Shown: piece after piece, positions 18,230 to 28,360 of the stretch
Layout: each line of letters opens with the position of its first letter
Numbering within the stretch: position 1 is the first letter of the stretch
From: Synechococcus sp. NOUM97013
GTDB taxonomy: Bacteria; Cyanobacteriota; Cyanobacteriia; PCC-6307; Cyanobiaceae
DNA: 64,000 nt
Reading direction: 5' to 3'
NCBI RefSeq assembly: GCF_014279815.1
Contig: NZ_CP047941.1
Span: forward strand, 310,001 to 374,000
Program-made: the position numbers and the translations under genes
Notes under the pieces: generated by a model
Seen by the model: the letters and a program-made list of their open reading frames with translations, nothing else
Told to the model about the DNA's origin: nothing
The model's database searches: none

Positions 18230-18303
18230 GCGCTTGTAGCTCAGCGGATTAGAGCATCTGACTACGGATCAGAGGGTCGGGAGTTCGAATCTCTCCAGGC
18301 GCG
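18230..18303 (+). tRNA. tRNA-Arg (anticodon ACG)
   Basis: Full cloverleaf of 74 bases: acceptor GCGCTTG pairs with CAGGCGC, D arm GCTCAGCGGATTAGAGC, anticodon loop CTACGGA with anticodon ACG, and T arm containing GTTCGAATC. CCA is not encoded. The A at the wobble position is expected to be edited to inosine. A strong terminator follows directly. Confidence 0.97.
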
Positions 18304-18309
18304 CTTTCA

Positions 18310-18334
18310 AACTGCCTCCGGGCAGTTTTTTTTT
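18310..18334 (+). terminator. terminator of the tRNA-Arg transcript
   Basis: AACTGCC-TCCG-GGCAGTT followed by an unbroken T run, 7 bases after the tRNA. Confidence 0.92.
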
Positions 18335-18393
18335 GTCTTTTTCGACAAACAGGGCCCGTTGCTTACGATTTAGGCAACGCAACATTGCAAGGC

Positions 18394-19683
18394 ATGACGG
18401 ATTTCGCTTCGGCCCCGATCAATGCATCCTTGGCCGCCATGGATCCGGCCATCGCTGGCCTGATCGATCAGGAGCAGAAGCGGCAGGAGACCCACCTCGA
18501 ACTGATCGCCTCTGAGAATTTCGCGTCCCGCGCTGTGATGGAAGCGCAGGGTTCCGTGCTCACCAACAAGTACGCCGAAGGTCTCCCCAGCAAGCGCTAC
18601 TACGGCGGTTGTGAGCACGTCGATGCCATCGAAGAACTGGCGATCGATCGAGCGAAAGAGCTGTTTGGTGCTGCCTGGGCGAATGTGCAGCCCCACAGTG
18701 GTGCGCAAGCCAATTTCGCGGTCTTTCTGGCTCTGCTGCAGCCTGGCGACACGATCATGGGACTCGATCTCTCCCATGGCGGACACCTCACCCATGGCTC
18801 GCCGGTCAATGTCAGCGGCAAGTGGTTCAACGTTGTCCAGTACGGCGTCGACAAGCACTCCCAGCGCCTCGACATGGAGGCCATCCGTCAGCTGGCGTTG
18901 GAGCACAAGCCAAAGCTGATCGTCTGCGGCTACTCCGCCTATCCCCGCATCATCGATTTCGCCGCCTTCCGTGCCATCGCTGACGAGGTCGGTGCCTACC
19001 TGCTGGCCGATATGGCCCACATCGCTGGTCTCGTGGCAGCTGGTGTGCATCCCAGCCCCGTGCCCCACTGCGATGTGGTCACGACCACCACGCACAAAAC
19101 CCTTCGGGGGCCTCGCGGAGGTCTGATTCTCTGCCGTGATGCCGAGTTCGCCAAAAAGTTCGACAAGGCCGTGTTCCCCGGAAGCCAGGGCGGTCCTCTT
19201 GAGCATGTAATTGCGGCAAAAGCCGTTGCCTTCGGTGAGGCTCTGCAGCCGGCGTTCAAGCAGTACAGCCAGCAGGTGGTCGCCAATGCCTCAGCGCTTG
19301 CGGAACGTCTGGTGGCCCGCGGCATCGATGTGGTGAGCGGTGGCACCGACAACCACGTGGTGCTGCTCGACCTGCGCGGCATCGGCATGACTGGCAAGGT
19401 CGCCGACCTCCTGGTCAGTGATGTGCACATCACGGCCAACAAGAACACTGTGCCCTTTGATCCCGAATCCCCCTTCGTGACCAGCGGTCTGCGCCTCGGT
19501 ACCGCCGCGTTGACCACGCGCGGTTTTGATGTCGAGGCCTTCCGCGAGGTGGCCGATGTGATCGCTGATCGTTTGCTCAATCCCGAGGATGATTCGATTC
19601 AGGCCCGTTGCTTGGAGCGAGTGGCAAGCCTCTGCAGCCGTTTTCCTCTGTACGCCACGGCTGCAGAGCCGGCGCTTGTCTGA
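18394..19683 (+). CDS. glyA: serine hydroxymethyltransferase
   Basis: A 429-residue PLP enzyme that interconverts serine and glycine while loading one-carbon units on tetrahydrofolate; it also serves photorespiratory carbon handling. Visible motifs are [40 protein letters not shown] and the PLP lysine motif [16 protein letters not shown] with Lys at residue 235. The ATG at 18394 ([17 protein letters not shown]) is preferred over a TTG three codons upstream. Length is normal for the family. Confidence 0.97.
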   Translation: MTDFASAPINASLAAMDPAIAGLIDQEQKRQETHLELIASENFASRAVMEAQGSVLTNKYAEGLPSKRYYGGCEHVDAIEELAIDRAKELFGAAWANVQPHSGAQANFAVFLALLQPGDTIMGLDLSHGGHLTHGSPVNVSGKWFNVVQYGVDKHSQRLDMEAIRQLALEHKPKLIVCGYSAYPRIIDFAAFRAIADEVGAYLLADMAHIAGLVAAGVHPSPVPHCDVVTTTTHKTLRGPRGGLILCRDAEFAKKFDKAVFPGSQGGPLEHVIAAKAVAFGEALQPAFKQYSQQVVANASALAERLVARGIDVVSGGTDNHVVLLDLRGIGMTGKVADLLVSDVHITANKNTVPFDPESPFVTSGLRLGTAALTTRGFDVEAFREVADVIADRLLNPEDDSIQARCLERVASLCSRFPLYATAAEPALV

Positions 19684-19694
19684 CTGGACCACAC

Positions 19695-19717
19695 CCCCTT
19701 GGATCCACTCCAAGGGG
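19695..19717 (+). terminator. hairpin downstream of glyA
   Basis: CCCCTTGGA-TCCAC-TCCAAGGGG, a 9-bp perfect stem 11 bases after the glyA stop. No T run follows, so it may stabilise the transcript end or need another factor for termination. Confidence 0.5.
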
Positions 19718-19773
19718 CTGCCTAGGATTGCCCCATTACGGTCCGTACAGGGCTGCCACCTCCGGAGTTTTGC

Positions 19774-20931
19774 GTGACTCTCGCGAGCACTCCTCTCGCA
19801 GTCGCCATCGGGATCTTCGTCGTTTCGGCGTTGATCACCACGGTGATTGCGCCGGTGGTGCGGCGGCTGGGGTTGCTGCATGGATTCACCGACACGCCTG
19901 ATCCGCGCAAGCAGCACAGCGTTCCCATGGTGCGTTTGGGTGGAGTGGCCATGGTGTTGGGCTTTTGTTTGGCCCTGGGGTTGACCTGGCTGGTCGGTGG
20001 ATTCGGACTGCTCTCCCCAGCCCGCGATCAATTGATCTGGACCACGCTCGCGGGTTCGCTCTGCTTCTTCGTGATCGGTCTGGCTGACGACCTCTTTTCG
20101 CTCTCGCCCTGGCCGCGGCTTGCAGGTCAAGTGGCTGTTGCTGTGGTGGTCTGGTCGCAGGGGGTGCAGATCGGTGCGATCGATCTCCCCTGGTTGTCCA
20201 GCAGCGCAGAGGCGTTGGTGCTGCCCGACATGATCAGCCTCTTGGCCACGGTGATCTGGCTGGTTGGAATCACCAATGCCATCAACTGGTTGGATGGGCT
20301 GGATGGTCTTGCCGCCGGAGTGGCGGGCATTGCGGCCATCGGTCTCGTGTCGGTGAGCTTCTCTTTGCATCAGGTCGCTGCAGCGTTTCTCGCTGCAGCG
20401 CTCGCCGGATCCTGCTTCGGCTTTCTCCGGCACAACTTCAATCCCGCCCGCATTTTCATGGGCGACGGGGGGTCTTATTTCCTTGGTTTCAGCTTGGCTG
20501 CCATCAGCATCGTGGGCCCCGCCAAGGGGCTGACCACCGTCAGCCTGCTGCTGCCGCTGCTGATTCTCTCTCTGCCCTTGGCTGACATGTCGGCCGTGAT
20601 CATGGGGCGGCTCCGCTCAGGACGATCTCCCTTCTATCCCGATCGCCGCCATCTGCATCACCGGCTGCTCAGGGCCGGATTCAGTCATCGCCGAACCGTG
20701 CTGCTCATTTACGTGTTCACCCAGTGGCTCGCAGCCATCGCGATGGTGGTGGCCAATGTGGAGATGCGTTTTCTCTGGCTCGGTCTTGCCACAGCGATTC
20801 TGGTCGGCACCGTCGTGGTGATTCAGCGTCAACGGGGCGACGCGCTCGAGTCTGAAGCTGTGCTCACTTCGAGTGATTCGTCAGTTCCGGAGGATTGTCC
20901 CCAGTCCTGCTGTTCCGACCCCCATGGTTGA
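19774..20931 (+). CDS. WecA/TagO-type polyprenyl-phosphate GlcNAc-1-phosphate transferase
   Basis: A 385-residue multi-helix protein of the MraY/WecA/TagO family that transfers a sugar-1-phosphate to undecaprenyl phosphate on the inner face of the cytoplasmic membrane. Key motifs are the cytoplasmic loop [27 protein letters not shown] (Asp pair), [15 protein letters not shown] and [17 protein letters not shown], then RRHLHHRLL near residue 290, the HHRLL loop typical of WecA/TagO rather than MraY. The start is a GTG at 19774 with GGAG 8 bases before it. Its end overlaps cinA by 8 bases, indicating coupling. It could start the glycan extended by the WecG-like enzyme at 3073. Confidence 0.88.
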   Translation: MTLASTPLAVAIGIFVVSALITTVIAPVVRRLGLLHGFTDTPDPRKQHSVPMVRLGGVAMVLGFCLALGLTWLVGGFGLLSPARDQLIWTTLAGSLCFFVIGLADDLFSLSPWPRLAGQVAVAVVVWSQGVQIGAIDLPWLSSSAEALVLPDMISLLATVIWLVGITNAINWLDGLDGLAAGVAGIAAIGLVSVSFSLHQVAAAFLAAALAGSCFGFLRHNFNPARIFMGDGGSYFLGFSLAAISIVGPAKGLTTVSLLLPLLILSLPLADMSAVIMGRLRSGRSPFYPDRRHLHHRLLRAGFSHRRTVLLIYVFTQWLAAIAMVVANVEMRFLWLGLATAILVGTVVVIQRQRGDALESEAVLTSSDSSVPEDCPQSCCSDPHG

Positions 20932-22198
20932 GAGATCTCAGCCCTTCGGTGTGGAAATCCTCTGCGTCGGCACGGAGCTGCTGCTGGGCAACATCCTTAA
21001 TGGCAATGCCCGCTGGCTGGCAGAAGAGCTTTCGGCCTTGGGGCTACCGCATTACCGGCAGACCGTGATCGGCGACAACCGTGAACGGTTGATCGCCCAG
21101 ATTCAAGAGATTGCAGGACGCTCGCGGGTGTTGATCACCACCGGTGGGTTGGGCCCCACTCCCGATGACCTCACTACCGAAGCGATTGCCGCTGCGTTTT
21201 CAACGCCCCTTGAGGAGCGGCCGGAGGTCTGGGCTGACATCACGGCGAAGTCACGCAGTCGTGGTCGGGAGCCCAGCGTTGAGACCCGTCGTCAGGCCTT
21301 GCTGCCTCAAGGCGCAGCAGTGCTGCCCAACCCCACCGGGACTGCTCCGGGAATGATCTGGTCACCTGTGGAAGGGTTCACGCTGCTGACCTTCCCTGGT
21401 GTTCCGAGTGAGATGCGGGCGATGTGGCAACAGACGGCTGCACCCTGGTTTCGTCAGTCTGGTCTGTCCACTGGTGCTTACGTCAGCCGCATGCTGCGGT
21501 TCTGGGGGATCGGCGAATCGGCGCTGGCTGCGCAGGTTGGCGATCTGCTCGATCAGTCCAATCCAACGGTGGCACCGTATGCAGGCCGCGGAGAGGTGAA
21601 ACTGCGAATCACGGCGCAGGCCGCGTCCGAGGCCGAGGCGCAGCGTTTGGTGATGGCCACGGAAGACGATCTGCGCCAGCGCACCGGCCAGCTCTGTTTC
21701 GGGGTCGATGATCAATCGCTGGCCAGCATTGTGCTTGCGCAACTGCGTCGACGCGGTCAGACCCTGGCAGTGGCTGAGTCCTGCACCGGAGGGGGGCTGG
21801 GCGCCGAGCTCACCGCTGTGCCTGGATCGTCGGACGTCCTTCTCGGCGGGGTGATTGCCTACTCCAATGCCATCAAGAACAAGGTGCTCGGTGTGCCGGA
21901 AGCTCTGCTTGAGCAGTTCGGTGCCGTCAGCGATCCTGTCGCTGAGGCGATGGCGGAGGGCGTCCGTCGCCTCACAGACAGTGACTGGTCTCTGGCCATT
22001 ACGGGGATTGCGGGGCCAGGTGGTGGCACCGAGTCCAAACCGGTGGGTTTGGTGCATCTCGCTGTTGCTGGCCCCGATGGATGTGAGAGTCATCCCATCA
22101 GACTCGGCTCCAGCCGCGGTCGTGACTGGATCCGCATGGTCAGTGCCGGTGAGGTGCTCAACCGCCTGCGGCTGCGGCTGATCGCATCGAATTCCTGA
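20924..22198 (+). CDS. cinA: CinA family nicotinamide-nucleotide amidohydrolase
   Basis: A 424-residue two-domain protein. The N-terminal MoCF/MoaB-like (COG1058) domain has [19 protein letters not shown] and [19 protein letters not shown]; the C-terminal PncC domain has [19 protein letters not shown] and [17 protein letters not shown]. Family members deamidate NMN in pyridine-nucleotide recycling, with ADP-ribose pyrophosphatase activity in the N-terminal domain. I start at the ATG at 20924, which overlaps the stop of the preceding gene; this gives the usual N-terminus. Confidence 0.93.
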   Translation: MVERSQPFGVEILCVGTELLLGNILNGNARWLAEELSALGLPHYRQTVIGDNRERLIAQIQEIAGRSRVLITTGGLGPTPDDLTTEAIAAAFSTPLEERPEVWADITAKSRSRGREPSVETRRQALLPQGAAVLPNPTGTAPGMIWSPVEGFTLLTFPGVPSEMRAMWQQTAAPWFRQSGLSTGAYVSRMLRFWGIGESALAAQVGDLLDQSNPTVAPYAGRGEVKLRITAQAASEAEAQRLVMATEDDLRQRTGQLCFGVDDQSLASIVLAQLRRRGQTLAVAESCTGGGLGAELTAVPGSSDVLLGGVIAYSNAIKNKVLGVPEALLEQFGAVSDPVAEAMAEGVRRLTDSDWSLAITGIAGPGGGTESKPVGLVHLAVAGPDGCESHPIRLGSSRGRDWIRMVSAGEVLNRLRLRLIASNS

Positions 22199-22239
22199 TA
22201 GCTGGCCATCTAGGGTTGGCTGTTCACAGCTGGCCTGGA

Positions 22240-23643
22240 ATGAGCAGCGGAACCCTTTACGACAAGGTCTGGGATCTGCATCGTGTCGCGGATCTGCCTG
22301 GCGGAGCCACACAGCTGTTCATCGGTCTGCACCTGATTCATGAGGTGACCAGCCCCCAGGCTTTTGCTGCTCTCGACGAGAAAGGTCTGTCGGTGCGCTG
22401 TCCTGAGCGCACGGTGGCCACCGTTGACCACATCGTTCCCACCCTCAGCCAGGCTCGCCCGTTCGCTGATCCTCTGGCGGAGGAAATGCTCAGCACGCTG
22501 GAGCGCAACTGCGAACGTCATGGCATCACCCTCAATGGCCTCGGTAGTGGTCGCCAGGGGATCGTGCACGTGATTGCTCCCGAGCTGGGCCTCACCCAAC
22601 CGGGAATGACTGTGGCTTGCGGTGACTCGCACACCTCCACCCATGGCGCCTTCGGTGCGATTGCTTTCGGGATCGGCACCAGTCAGGTGAGGGATGTGCT
22701 TGCGAGCCAGAGCCTGACGATGAACAAGCTCAAGGTGCGCCGGATCTGGGTGGAGAACCGTCTCAGCGAGGGTGTGTTCGCCAAGGATCTGATTCTCCAT
22801 GTCATCCGCACTCTCGGGGTGAAGGCAGGGGTCGGTCATGCCTACGAATTCGCGGGACCCGCAATCGACGCCCTGTCGATGGAGGAGCGCATGACCCTCT
22901 GCAACATGGCGATTGAAGGTGGTGCGCGCTGCGGCTACGTGAACCCTGATCAGGTCACCTTCGACTACCTCAAGGGCCGAGCTGAGGCACCTGCGGAGGG
23001 ACTGTGGGATCGAGCCGTCACGTGGTGGCGCTCGCTGGCCACAGATGCTGATGCTTGCTTTGACGACGAGATCCGTTTCGACGCTGCCACCATTGCTCCT
23101 ACGGTGACCTGGGGGATCACCCCTGGCCAGGGCATCGGTGTGGATGAGTGTGTTCCGGTCTCGGACGAGCTCGAAGCTGCTGATCGCCCCATTGCGGAAG
23201 AGGCCTATCGCTACATGGATCTTGCCCCCGGTCAGCCCATCGAGGGTGTGCCGGTGGATGTGTGTTTCATCGGCAGCTGCACCAATGGTCGACTCAGTGA
23301 CCTGCAGGCTGCTGCCGCTGTGGCCCGCGGTCGCCATGTGGCAGAGGGCATCAAGGCGTTCGTGGTGCCTGGCTCTGAACAGGTGGCCCGGGCTGCAGTC
23401 GCAGAGGGATTGGATCAGGTGTTCCGGGAGGCTGGTTTCGAGTGGCGGGAGCCAGGCTGCTCCATGTGTCTCGCCATGAACCCGGATCGTCTGGAGGGAC
23501 GTCAGATCAGTGCCAGCTCCAGCAACCGCAATTTCAAAGGCCGTCAGGGTTCTCCCAGCGGTCGCACGCTGCTGATGAGTCCAGCGATGGTCGCTGCCGC
23601 TGCAATCGCAGGCCGAGTCAGCGATGTACGTCAGCTGAACTGA
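22240..23643 (+). CDS. leuC: 3-isopropylmalate dehydratase large subunit
   Basis: A 467-residue aconitase-family subunit for leucine synthesis. It has the family sequence [33 protein letters not shown] and the three cluster cysteines in [14 protein letters not shown] and [13 protein letters not shown]. It pairs with leuD, which starts 53 bases downstream. The start is the ATG at 22240, after which the family N-terminus begins at once; the frame extends 8 codons upstream but those do not match. Confidence 0.97.
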   Translation: MSSGTLYDKVWDLHRVADLPGGATQLFIGLHLIHEVTSPQAFAALDEKGLSVRCPERTVATVDHIVPTLSQARPFADPLAEEMLSTLERNCERHGITLNGLGSGRQGIVHVIAPELGLTQPGMTVACGDSHTSTHGAFGAIAFGIGTSQVRDVLASQSLTMNKLKVRRIWVENRLSEGVFAKDLILHVIRTLGVKAGVGHAYEFAGPAIDALSMEERMTLCNMAIEGGARCGYVNPDQVTFDYLKGRAEAPAEGLWDRAVTWWRSLATDADACFDDEIRFDAATIAPTVTWGITPGQGIGVDECVPVSDELEAADRPIAEEAYRYMDLAPGQPIEGVPVDVCFIGSCTNGRLSDLQAAAAVARGRHVAEGIKAFVVPGSEQVARAAVAEGLDQVFREAGFEWREPGCSMCLAMNPDRLEGRQISASSSNRNFKGRQGSPSGRTLLMSPAMVAAAAIAGRVSDVRQLN

Positions 23644-23695
23644 GCTCAGCGCTTCCAATTTCGTTGTTTTCTCGCTCCCGTTGTCTGTTTCGCTC

Positions 23696-24310
23696 ATGAC
23701 TGAGACCACTGCCTTCCCTCAGGGTCCGATTGTTCGGGTGTCAGGTCGTGGACTGGTGCTCCGGGGTGATGACATCGATACCGACCGGATCATTCCGGCC
23801 CGTTTTCTCAAATGCGTGAGCTTCGATGCCCTGGGTGAGCAAGCGTTCGCGGATGACCGCACGGAGCTCGCCGGCAAACACCCCTTCGACCAGGAGGCGC
23901 ATCAAGGCGCGTCGATCCTTGTGGTGAATGACAACTTCGGTTGTGGATCCAGTCGTGAGCATGCGCCTCAGGCGTTGATGCGCTGGGGCATCCGAGCGGT
24001 GATCGGCGTGAGCTTTGCTGAAATTTTCTACGGAAACTGCCTGGCACTAGGCATTCCCTGCGCCACGGCTGGCGTGGACGAGATTCGCAAGCTTCAGGAT
24101 GCGGTGCAGGCTGATCCAGCTGCGGAATGGACCCTTGATCTGGAATCACTGACGCTCAGTGATGGTGCGACGACCCAGGCGCTGGCTTTGGCCGGTGGTG
24201 CGCTCGACATGCTGCGCAGCGGTCAATGGGATGCCACCGGACAGTTGCTGGCCAGAGATGCTGAGCTCACCCGCACCATGGCAGGGCTTCCTTATCTGCA
24301 CGGCTTCTGA
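23696..24310 (+). CDS. leuD: 3-isopropylmalate dehydratase small subunit
   Basis: A 204-residue swivelling-domain partner of LeuC. Family motifs are DDIDTDRIIPARFLK, NDNFGCGSSREHAPQAL and ISFAEI-like VSFAEIFYGNCLALGIPC. I start at the ATG at 23696 (MTETTAFPQGPIVRVSGRG) rather than 15 bases earlier. leuC lies directly upstream on the same strand; the pair is evidently one operon. Confidence 0.96.
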   Translation: MTETTAFPQGPIVRVSGRGLVLRGDDIDTDRIIPARFLKCVSFDALGEQAFADDRTELAGKHPFDQEAHQGASILVVNDNFGCGSSREHAPQALMRWGIRAVIGVSFAEIFYGNCLALGIPCATAGVDEIRKLQDAVQADPAAEWTLDLESLTLSDGATTQALALAGGALDMLRSGQWDATGQLLARDAELTRTMAGLPYLHGF

Positions 24311-24364
24311 TTCGCGGCAGACAGCTGAATGATTGTCTATGACTGAGACAGAGGCTCCTCGGCC

Positions 24365-24835
24365 ATGACTCAGTTCAGCTTTGTTCCGATGGCCGCTGCC
24401 GTGCTGCTGAGCGGTCTTGCTCCTTTGGCGCTGCGTGCTGGAACGGTCGAGTCCCTGCGGGTTGAACCCTATGGATCACCCCACGAACGCCTGATTCAGT
24501 CCGGTGCCTGCGTGGGCTGTGATCTACGTGGTGCTCCTCTGGAAGGCGCTCATCTCATCGGTGCTGATCTCCGCAATGCCGATCTTCGCGGAGCTGTTCT
24601 GCGAGAAGCCAATCTTGAAGGCGCTGATCTCAGTGGAGCCCGTCTTGATGGGGCTGATCTGCAGGGAGCCAGCCTCAGCAACGCCGATCTCTCCGGAACA
24701 GACCTGCGTCGTGCTGATCTGAGGGGCGCAGTGGTGATCAATGCCTATGCCCCCGATGTGCGTACAGAGGGCATGCGTTTCGCCGGTGCGGACCTCACCG
24801 GCAGTCATCTGATCTACGGAGGCGGCACCGATTGA
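24365..24835 (+). CDS. secreted pentapeptide-repeat protein
   Basis: A 156-residue protein with an N-terminal signal peptide (FVPMAAAVLLSGLAPLALRA) and then tandem A(D/N)LXX pentapeptides from about residue 48 to 150, such as LIGADLRNADLRGAVLREA. The run of repeats should form a right-handed quadrilateral beta-helix. Pentapeptide proteins are abundant in cyanobacteria and some reach the thylakoid lumen or periplasm; no ligand can be read here. A Cys pair (ACVGCDL) precedes the repeats. It starts 54 bases after leuD and ends 12 bases before the stop of the convergent LptD-like gene. Confidence 0.85.
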   Translation: MTQFSFVPMAAAVLLSGLAPLALRAGTVESLRVEPYGSPHERLIQSGACVGCDLRGAPLEGAHLIGADLRNADLRGAVLREANLEGADLSGARLDGADLQGASLSNADLSGTDLRRADLRGAVVINAYAPDVRTEGMRFAGADLTGSHLIYGGGTD

Positions 24836-24847
24836 CGCCCCTGGGCA

Positions 24848-27800
24848 TCAGAACGGTCGCTCTTCCAGTTCGTTGGGCAGATTTCTCGGTGTGTACGGAA
24901 TGAAGGGGCGTCCGGTTCCCGTGAAGTTGAAATCATTCAGGCGGAAGCGGAAGCCGCCGATGCCTTCGTAGGGATTGAAGTAGAACCCGAGGTCATAGCT
25001 GCGCCGTTGCCAGCGCAGTTCGATGTTGGAGTTGATCACGTTGCCGTAGAACTCCGAGCCGGGGTCGATGTTGACCCCCACGCCTGCATTGAGCAGCAAT
25101 GGACCGGCGATTTGCTGTGTGATGCCGATGCCGAGTGTGGCGAGATCCACCGGCTGATCGAATTTGAAGGGGCTTTCACCCTGCTTGAGGGTGCCACCCC
25201 CTGACACCGACAACTGGGTGTAGTCGAGGAATGGCTTGCTGAAGGTGCCGAGGGTCAGGGTCGGTCCACCGGTCAGGCTGATGGTGCCTTGGCTTCTGCC
25301 GTCACCGAAGGCCGCCATGGTGGTGTTGATATTGGTGCGGAATGTGAGGCCAGGAACGATCGCCACCGGCGAGTAGCGATAGGCCGCTTCCGGAGTGAGT
25401 GCCGCAGGCTTCCCGCGCCAGAGTGGATAGCTGCTGTTCATCGACCCGTAGAAATTCGCTCGCATGGTGTCGATGAGCGGATTATCGCTCTGGTTGGTTG
25501 TCGTGAAGCTCTCGGCCTGATAGTTGCCGACGCCCAGACGCCAGATGTAGTTATTGCTGAGCTTGCCCCAGTTCCAATTGCCTTTCTTCTCGCCGAATAC
25601 GCCAAGAGCGCTGTAGACGTCGGTCTCACCCAGTGAGCCGTTCCAGGTGCGATAGCGGTAAGCACTGAAGAGACGGGCTTCCACTTCTCCCAGAAGTGGA
25701 AGATCGACAAACCGAGTCACATCGCCCCAGAAACGACTGCCGTTCAGGAAATTGCTCGGATCGAGCGTGCTGATGTCGGCTTCGGCCTTTGCCGTCCAGC
25801 CCATGACCTCCGCACTGAGCTCAGCTTCAAGGCCAAAGAGATCACCGAGGCTGTTCTCCTGGGTCACTTTGGCGCTGTCGATCGATGTGCCTGGGGCCAC
25901 ATAGCTGGAGTTGTCCCCGTTGATGGCCCGTTGCAGCATGAATTGCGGTTCGAGCTCCAGGGTGACATCGCTTGAGAGTTCGATCGGGCGGAGCATGCGC
26001 CCGATGTAGAAGCCACTGCGGTCTTCATCGTCGATGCCAAACACCCAGCGGTTCTCCACCTCTTCCTCTTGCTGGATGCGTTGCGTTCTCGAGACGGGGA
26101 TCGGCAACCGCTCCTCGACGATCAGTCGGTTGCGCTCACTCTTGATCAGGATGTCGCCGTTTTCCACTTCCGTGGCGACCACATCCTCGGCATCGATGCG
26201 TGTCTGCGCTGGCGTGAAGGGGTCGTTGGTGAACCCCATCCGATCGCTCGTCCATCCCTCAGGGGTGAGTTGCACGCGCGCAGCCTGAATTCTCCAGCGA
26301 CTGATTTCCCCTGTGATCAGCTTGGTGTCTCCTCGCTTGTTCAGTTGGGTGGGCTTCACACCGCCATAGCGATTTTGTGACAACACCTCGCTGTTGCGGA
26401 GGCCGTCGGCCCCTCCCTGGTTTTGTTCAATCACAAAACGTTGTTGCAACTGAATGCTCGTGATGCGTTGATCAAGAGCGGCGATCGCTTCGCTGCGCAG
26501 TCGTTCCTGTTCCCGGGGCGACAAACGTGATTCACGGGTCTGGGCAAGTGGTTCCGAAGAAAGACCATCTGTGGTGGCCCTGTCTGAACTGCGCGTCGGG
26601 TTGCCGAGGGTGATGTCTTCCAGCTTTTCGCTGAGTGTCTGTGGTGCAAGCCTCGACTCTCGGTTGGGATCAGGACATCCCAGTGGAGGCGGCACTTCTG
26701 TGCCGACGGAAGCCGGTTGGTCCTGCCCCCAGCGGTATCGCACACCCACCAGGTAGGCGTTGCTGCCTTCCTTGACGCCGTTGTAGGTGCCGAAGGCTCC
26801 CGATCGGTGGTGAATGCGTCCCACCAGGGACAGCTGCTCTGAAACGGTGGCCTCCAGTTCGAAGCCGAGATAGTTGAGCAGTTGCGAGAAGTTTTCTCGG
26901 TAGGTCTTCTCGTAGTTGCTGACGGAGGTGTTGTAGCTGATGCCTTCCACAAACCCGAAGCTCAGCCAAGGCTGCACCCAAAGGCGGGCGCCGATGCCGA
27001 GGATGCCTTCCCCGAACAGCTGACCTGGGGTGTCTGCGTTAGGGACGTCCTGGTTGAACGGTCCGCCCTGTTGCACGTAGGCCTGGTGGCCGAAAAGATC
27101 CGCTTCGAGTTCCAACTGCAGCGGTCCTGCACGCCAGATGCGTTTCTGCAAGCTGACGCCGAGCAAATACTCCGGCCGCATCCTGCCGTTGAAAAGAAAC
27201 GTGTCGCCGAAATTGGAATCGATCATCTGCCCGCCCCAGGCGGTGACGGCCCAGGGATGCGGGTGCCAGTCGGGAATCGGTGGCAGTACGGCCGGGCAGG
27301 CCATGTAATCGCCTGGCGTTGGATTGTCAGCAGGCTTGTCGGGAACCGCCCATTCCGTTGCGGGCATGGGAAGCTCGGCTTCCCAGAAGTTGGCACCGTC
27401 TCCCTGGGGACTGATGCGATTGGCTGTGCTGGATTCCAGCTCGATGTCAATCGATGTGGGGAACCCAAGCCCGTTGCTTTCGATGACCGGCAGCAGCGCC
27501 TTGGGATCCCGGCCGGGGTCCTGAGAGCGACGGTCTACGGAGTCGCGGCTGGTGTCGCCTGCGCTCGGATTGCTGGGAAATGGGTTGAAGTCAGCTGCTG
27601 CTGAGTCGAGGTCGAGAACGCCGTAGACGTCCTCCATGGCGCCGTTGCGGTGCACCAGGCTGAAGCGCAGCGTGCTGGCCTGAAAATACTGAGCGCCTTT
27701 GCGATACCGGACGCTGCCTCGAGCAAAGAGGCTGTTGAAGTCGCTGTCGAACTCAAGCCGATCGGCCTGCAGCACGCCGCCATTGAGCAGCAGACGCACA

Positions 27801-28081
27801 TTGCCTTCCGCGATGAACAGCTGGCGTCTGGCGTCGTAACTCTGACGATCGGACTTCAGCCGCAGTTCGAGGGGCGGCTCAGGAATGGCATCTGGATCTG
27901 GGTCAGCCTGCGAGGCTGACCTCGCCGTCAACGATGCACTGTCTTCAGAGCTTGCGAGTTCATTGATCTCGCTGGAACGGCAGGGGGACCCCAGTACGGC
28001 AGCAACCGCCATCAGGCCGGTGAGCGTGATCGAAGTCCGGGACGCTGACAAACCTGCGGCGCAGTGGCCGGTGATCCTCAC
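24848..28081 (-). CDS. LptD/OstA-like outer-membrane protein (DUF3769)
   Basis: A 1077-residue secreted protein with a GTG start. After a signal-like N-terminus (TSITLTGLMAVAAVLGSP) comes an OstA-like repeat region near residues 72-135 (LRLKSDRQSYDARRQLFIAE, GNVRLLLNGGVLQADRLEFD), then a long C-terminal region of alternating hydrophobic/polar strands consistent with a beta-barrel, ending in aromatic residues (ERPF). This organisation is that of cyanobacterial DUF3769 proteins, considered the counterparts of LptD, which inserts LPS into the outer membrane. It is larger than the 784-residue E. coli LptD. No other lpt gene is nearby. Confidence 0.8.
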   Translation of the reverse strand: MRITGHCAAGLSASRTSITLTGLMAVAAVLGSPCRSSEINELASSEDSASLTARSASQADPDPDAIPEPPLELRLKSDRQSYDARRQLFIAEGNVRLLLNGGVLQADRLEFDSDFNSLFARGSVRYRKGAQYFQASTLRFSLVHRNGAMEDVYGVLDLDSAAADFNPFPSNPSAGDTSRDSVDRRSQDPGRDPKALLPVIESNGLGFPTSIDIELESSTANRISPQGDGANFWEAELPMPATEWAVPDKPADNPTPGDYMACPAVLPPIPDWHPHPWAVTAWGGQMIDSNFGDTFLFNGRMRPEYLLGVSLQKRIWRAGPLQLELEADLFGHQAYVQQGGPFNQDVPNADTPGQLFGEGILGIGARLWVQPWLSFGFVEGISYNTSVSNYEKTYRENFSQLLNYLGFELEATVSEQLSLVGRIHHRSGAFGTYNGVKEGSNAYLVGVRYRWGQDQPASVGTEVPPPLGCPDPNRESRLAPQTLSEKLEDITLGNPTRSSDRATTDGLSSEPLAQTRESRLSPREQERLRSEAIAALDQRITSIQLQQRFVIEQNQGGADGLRNSEVLSQNRYGGVKPTQLNKRGDTKLITGEISRWRIQAARVQLTPEGWTSDRMGFTNDPFTPAQTRIDAEDVVATEVENGDILIKSERNRLIVEERLPIPVSRTQRIQQEEEVENRWVFGIDDEDRSGFYIGRMLRPIELSSDVTLELEPQFMLQRAINGDNSSYVAPGTSIDSAKVTQENSLGDLFGLEAELSAEVMGWTAKAEADISTLDPSNFLNGSRFWGDVTRFVDLPLLGEVEARLFSAYRYRTWNGSLGETDVYSALGVFGEKKGNWNWGKLSNNYIWRLGVGNYQAESFTTTNQSDNPLIDTMRANFYGSMNSSYPLWRGKPAALTPEAAYRYSPVAIVPGLTFRTNINTTMAAFGDGRSQGTISLTGGPTLTLGTFSKPFLDYTQLSVSGGGTLKQGESPFKFDQPVDLATLGIGITQQIAGPLLLNAGVGVNIDPGSEFYGNVINSNIELRWQRRSYDLGFYFNPYEGIGGFRFRLNDFNFTGTGRPFIPYTPRNLPNELEERPF

Positions 28082-28180
28082 ATGGTCACCACCAGCAAAG
28101 GGCTGGAAATGACCAGTGCGCGTCGTGACCCTTCAGTGCCGGGTTGAACCGAACACCGTTGGATCCGATTCAATCCCCAA

Positions 28181-28300
28181 TCAATCTTCCAGATCCTTGC
28201 GGCTGGGTGTCCGGCTGGGATCACTCGCCAGGAATCCGAACACGAAGATCCCGAGGAAGAAGAAGACGACCGAGTAAACGGAGATCTTGAGGGCGAGCAT
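28181..28300 (-). CDS. psbI: photosystem II reaction center protein PsbI
   Basis: A 39-residue protein beginning [19 protein letters not shown] and ending [13 protein letters not shown]. This single-helix sequence with the charged tail is diagnostic of PsbI, which binds next to D1 and CP43 and assists early PSII assembly. The LptD-like gene starts 100 bases further downstream on the same strand. The divergent GH38 gene starts 60 bases away. Confidence 0.96.
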   Translation of the reverse strand: MLALKISVYSVVFFFLGIFVFGFLASDPSRTPSRKDLED

Positions 28301-28360
28301 GGAGACCGACCGGCGTCTTTACAGCGCCATCATCTTATGGGTCAAGGTTGGGAGATCACG

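Noticed and set aside
21362-22312. Minus-strand frames of 316 and 499 codons opposite cinA and leuC
   Set aside because: They mirror genes with complete, conserved motifs and have no family features of their own.
24365-24835. Tandem repeats in DNA suggesting a CRISPR-like array or minisatellite
   Set aside because: The repetition is due to pentapeptide codons; there are no spacers of constant length and no repeats beyond the coding frame.
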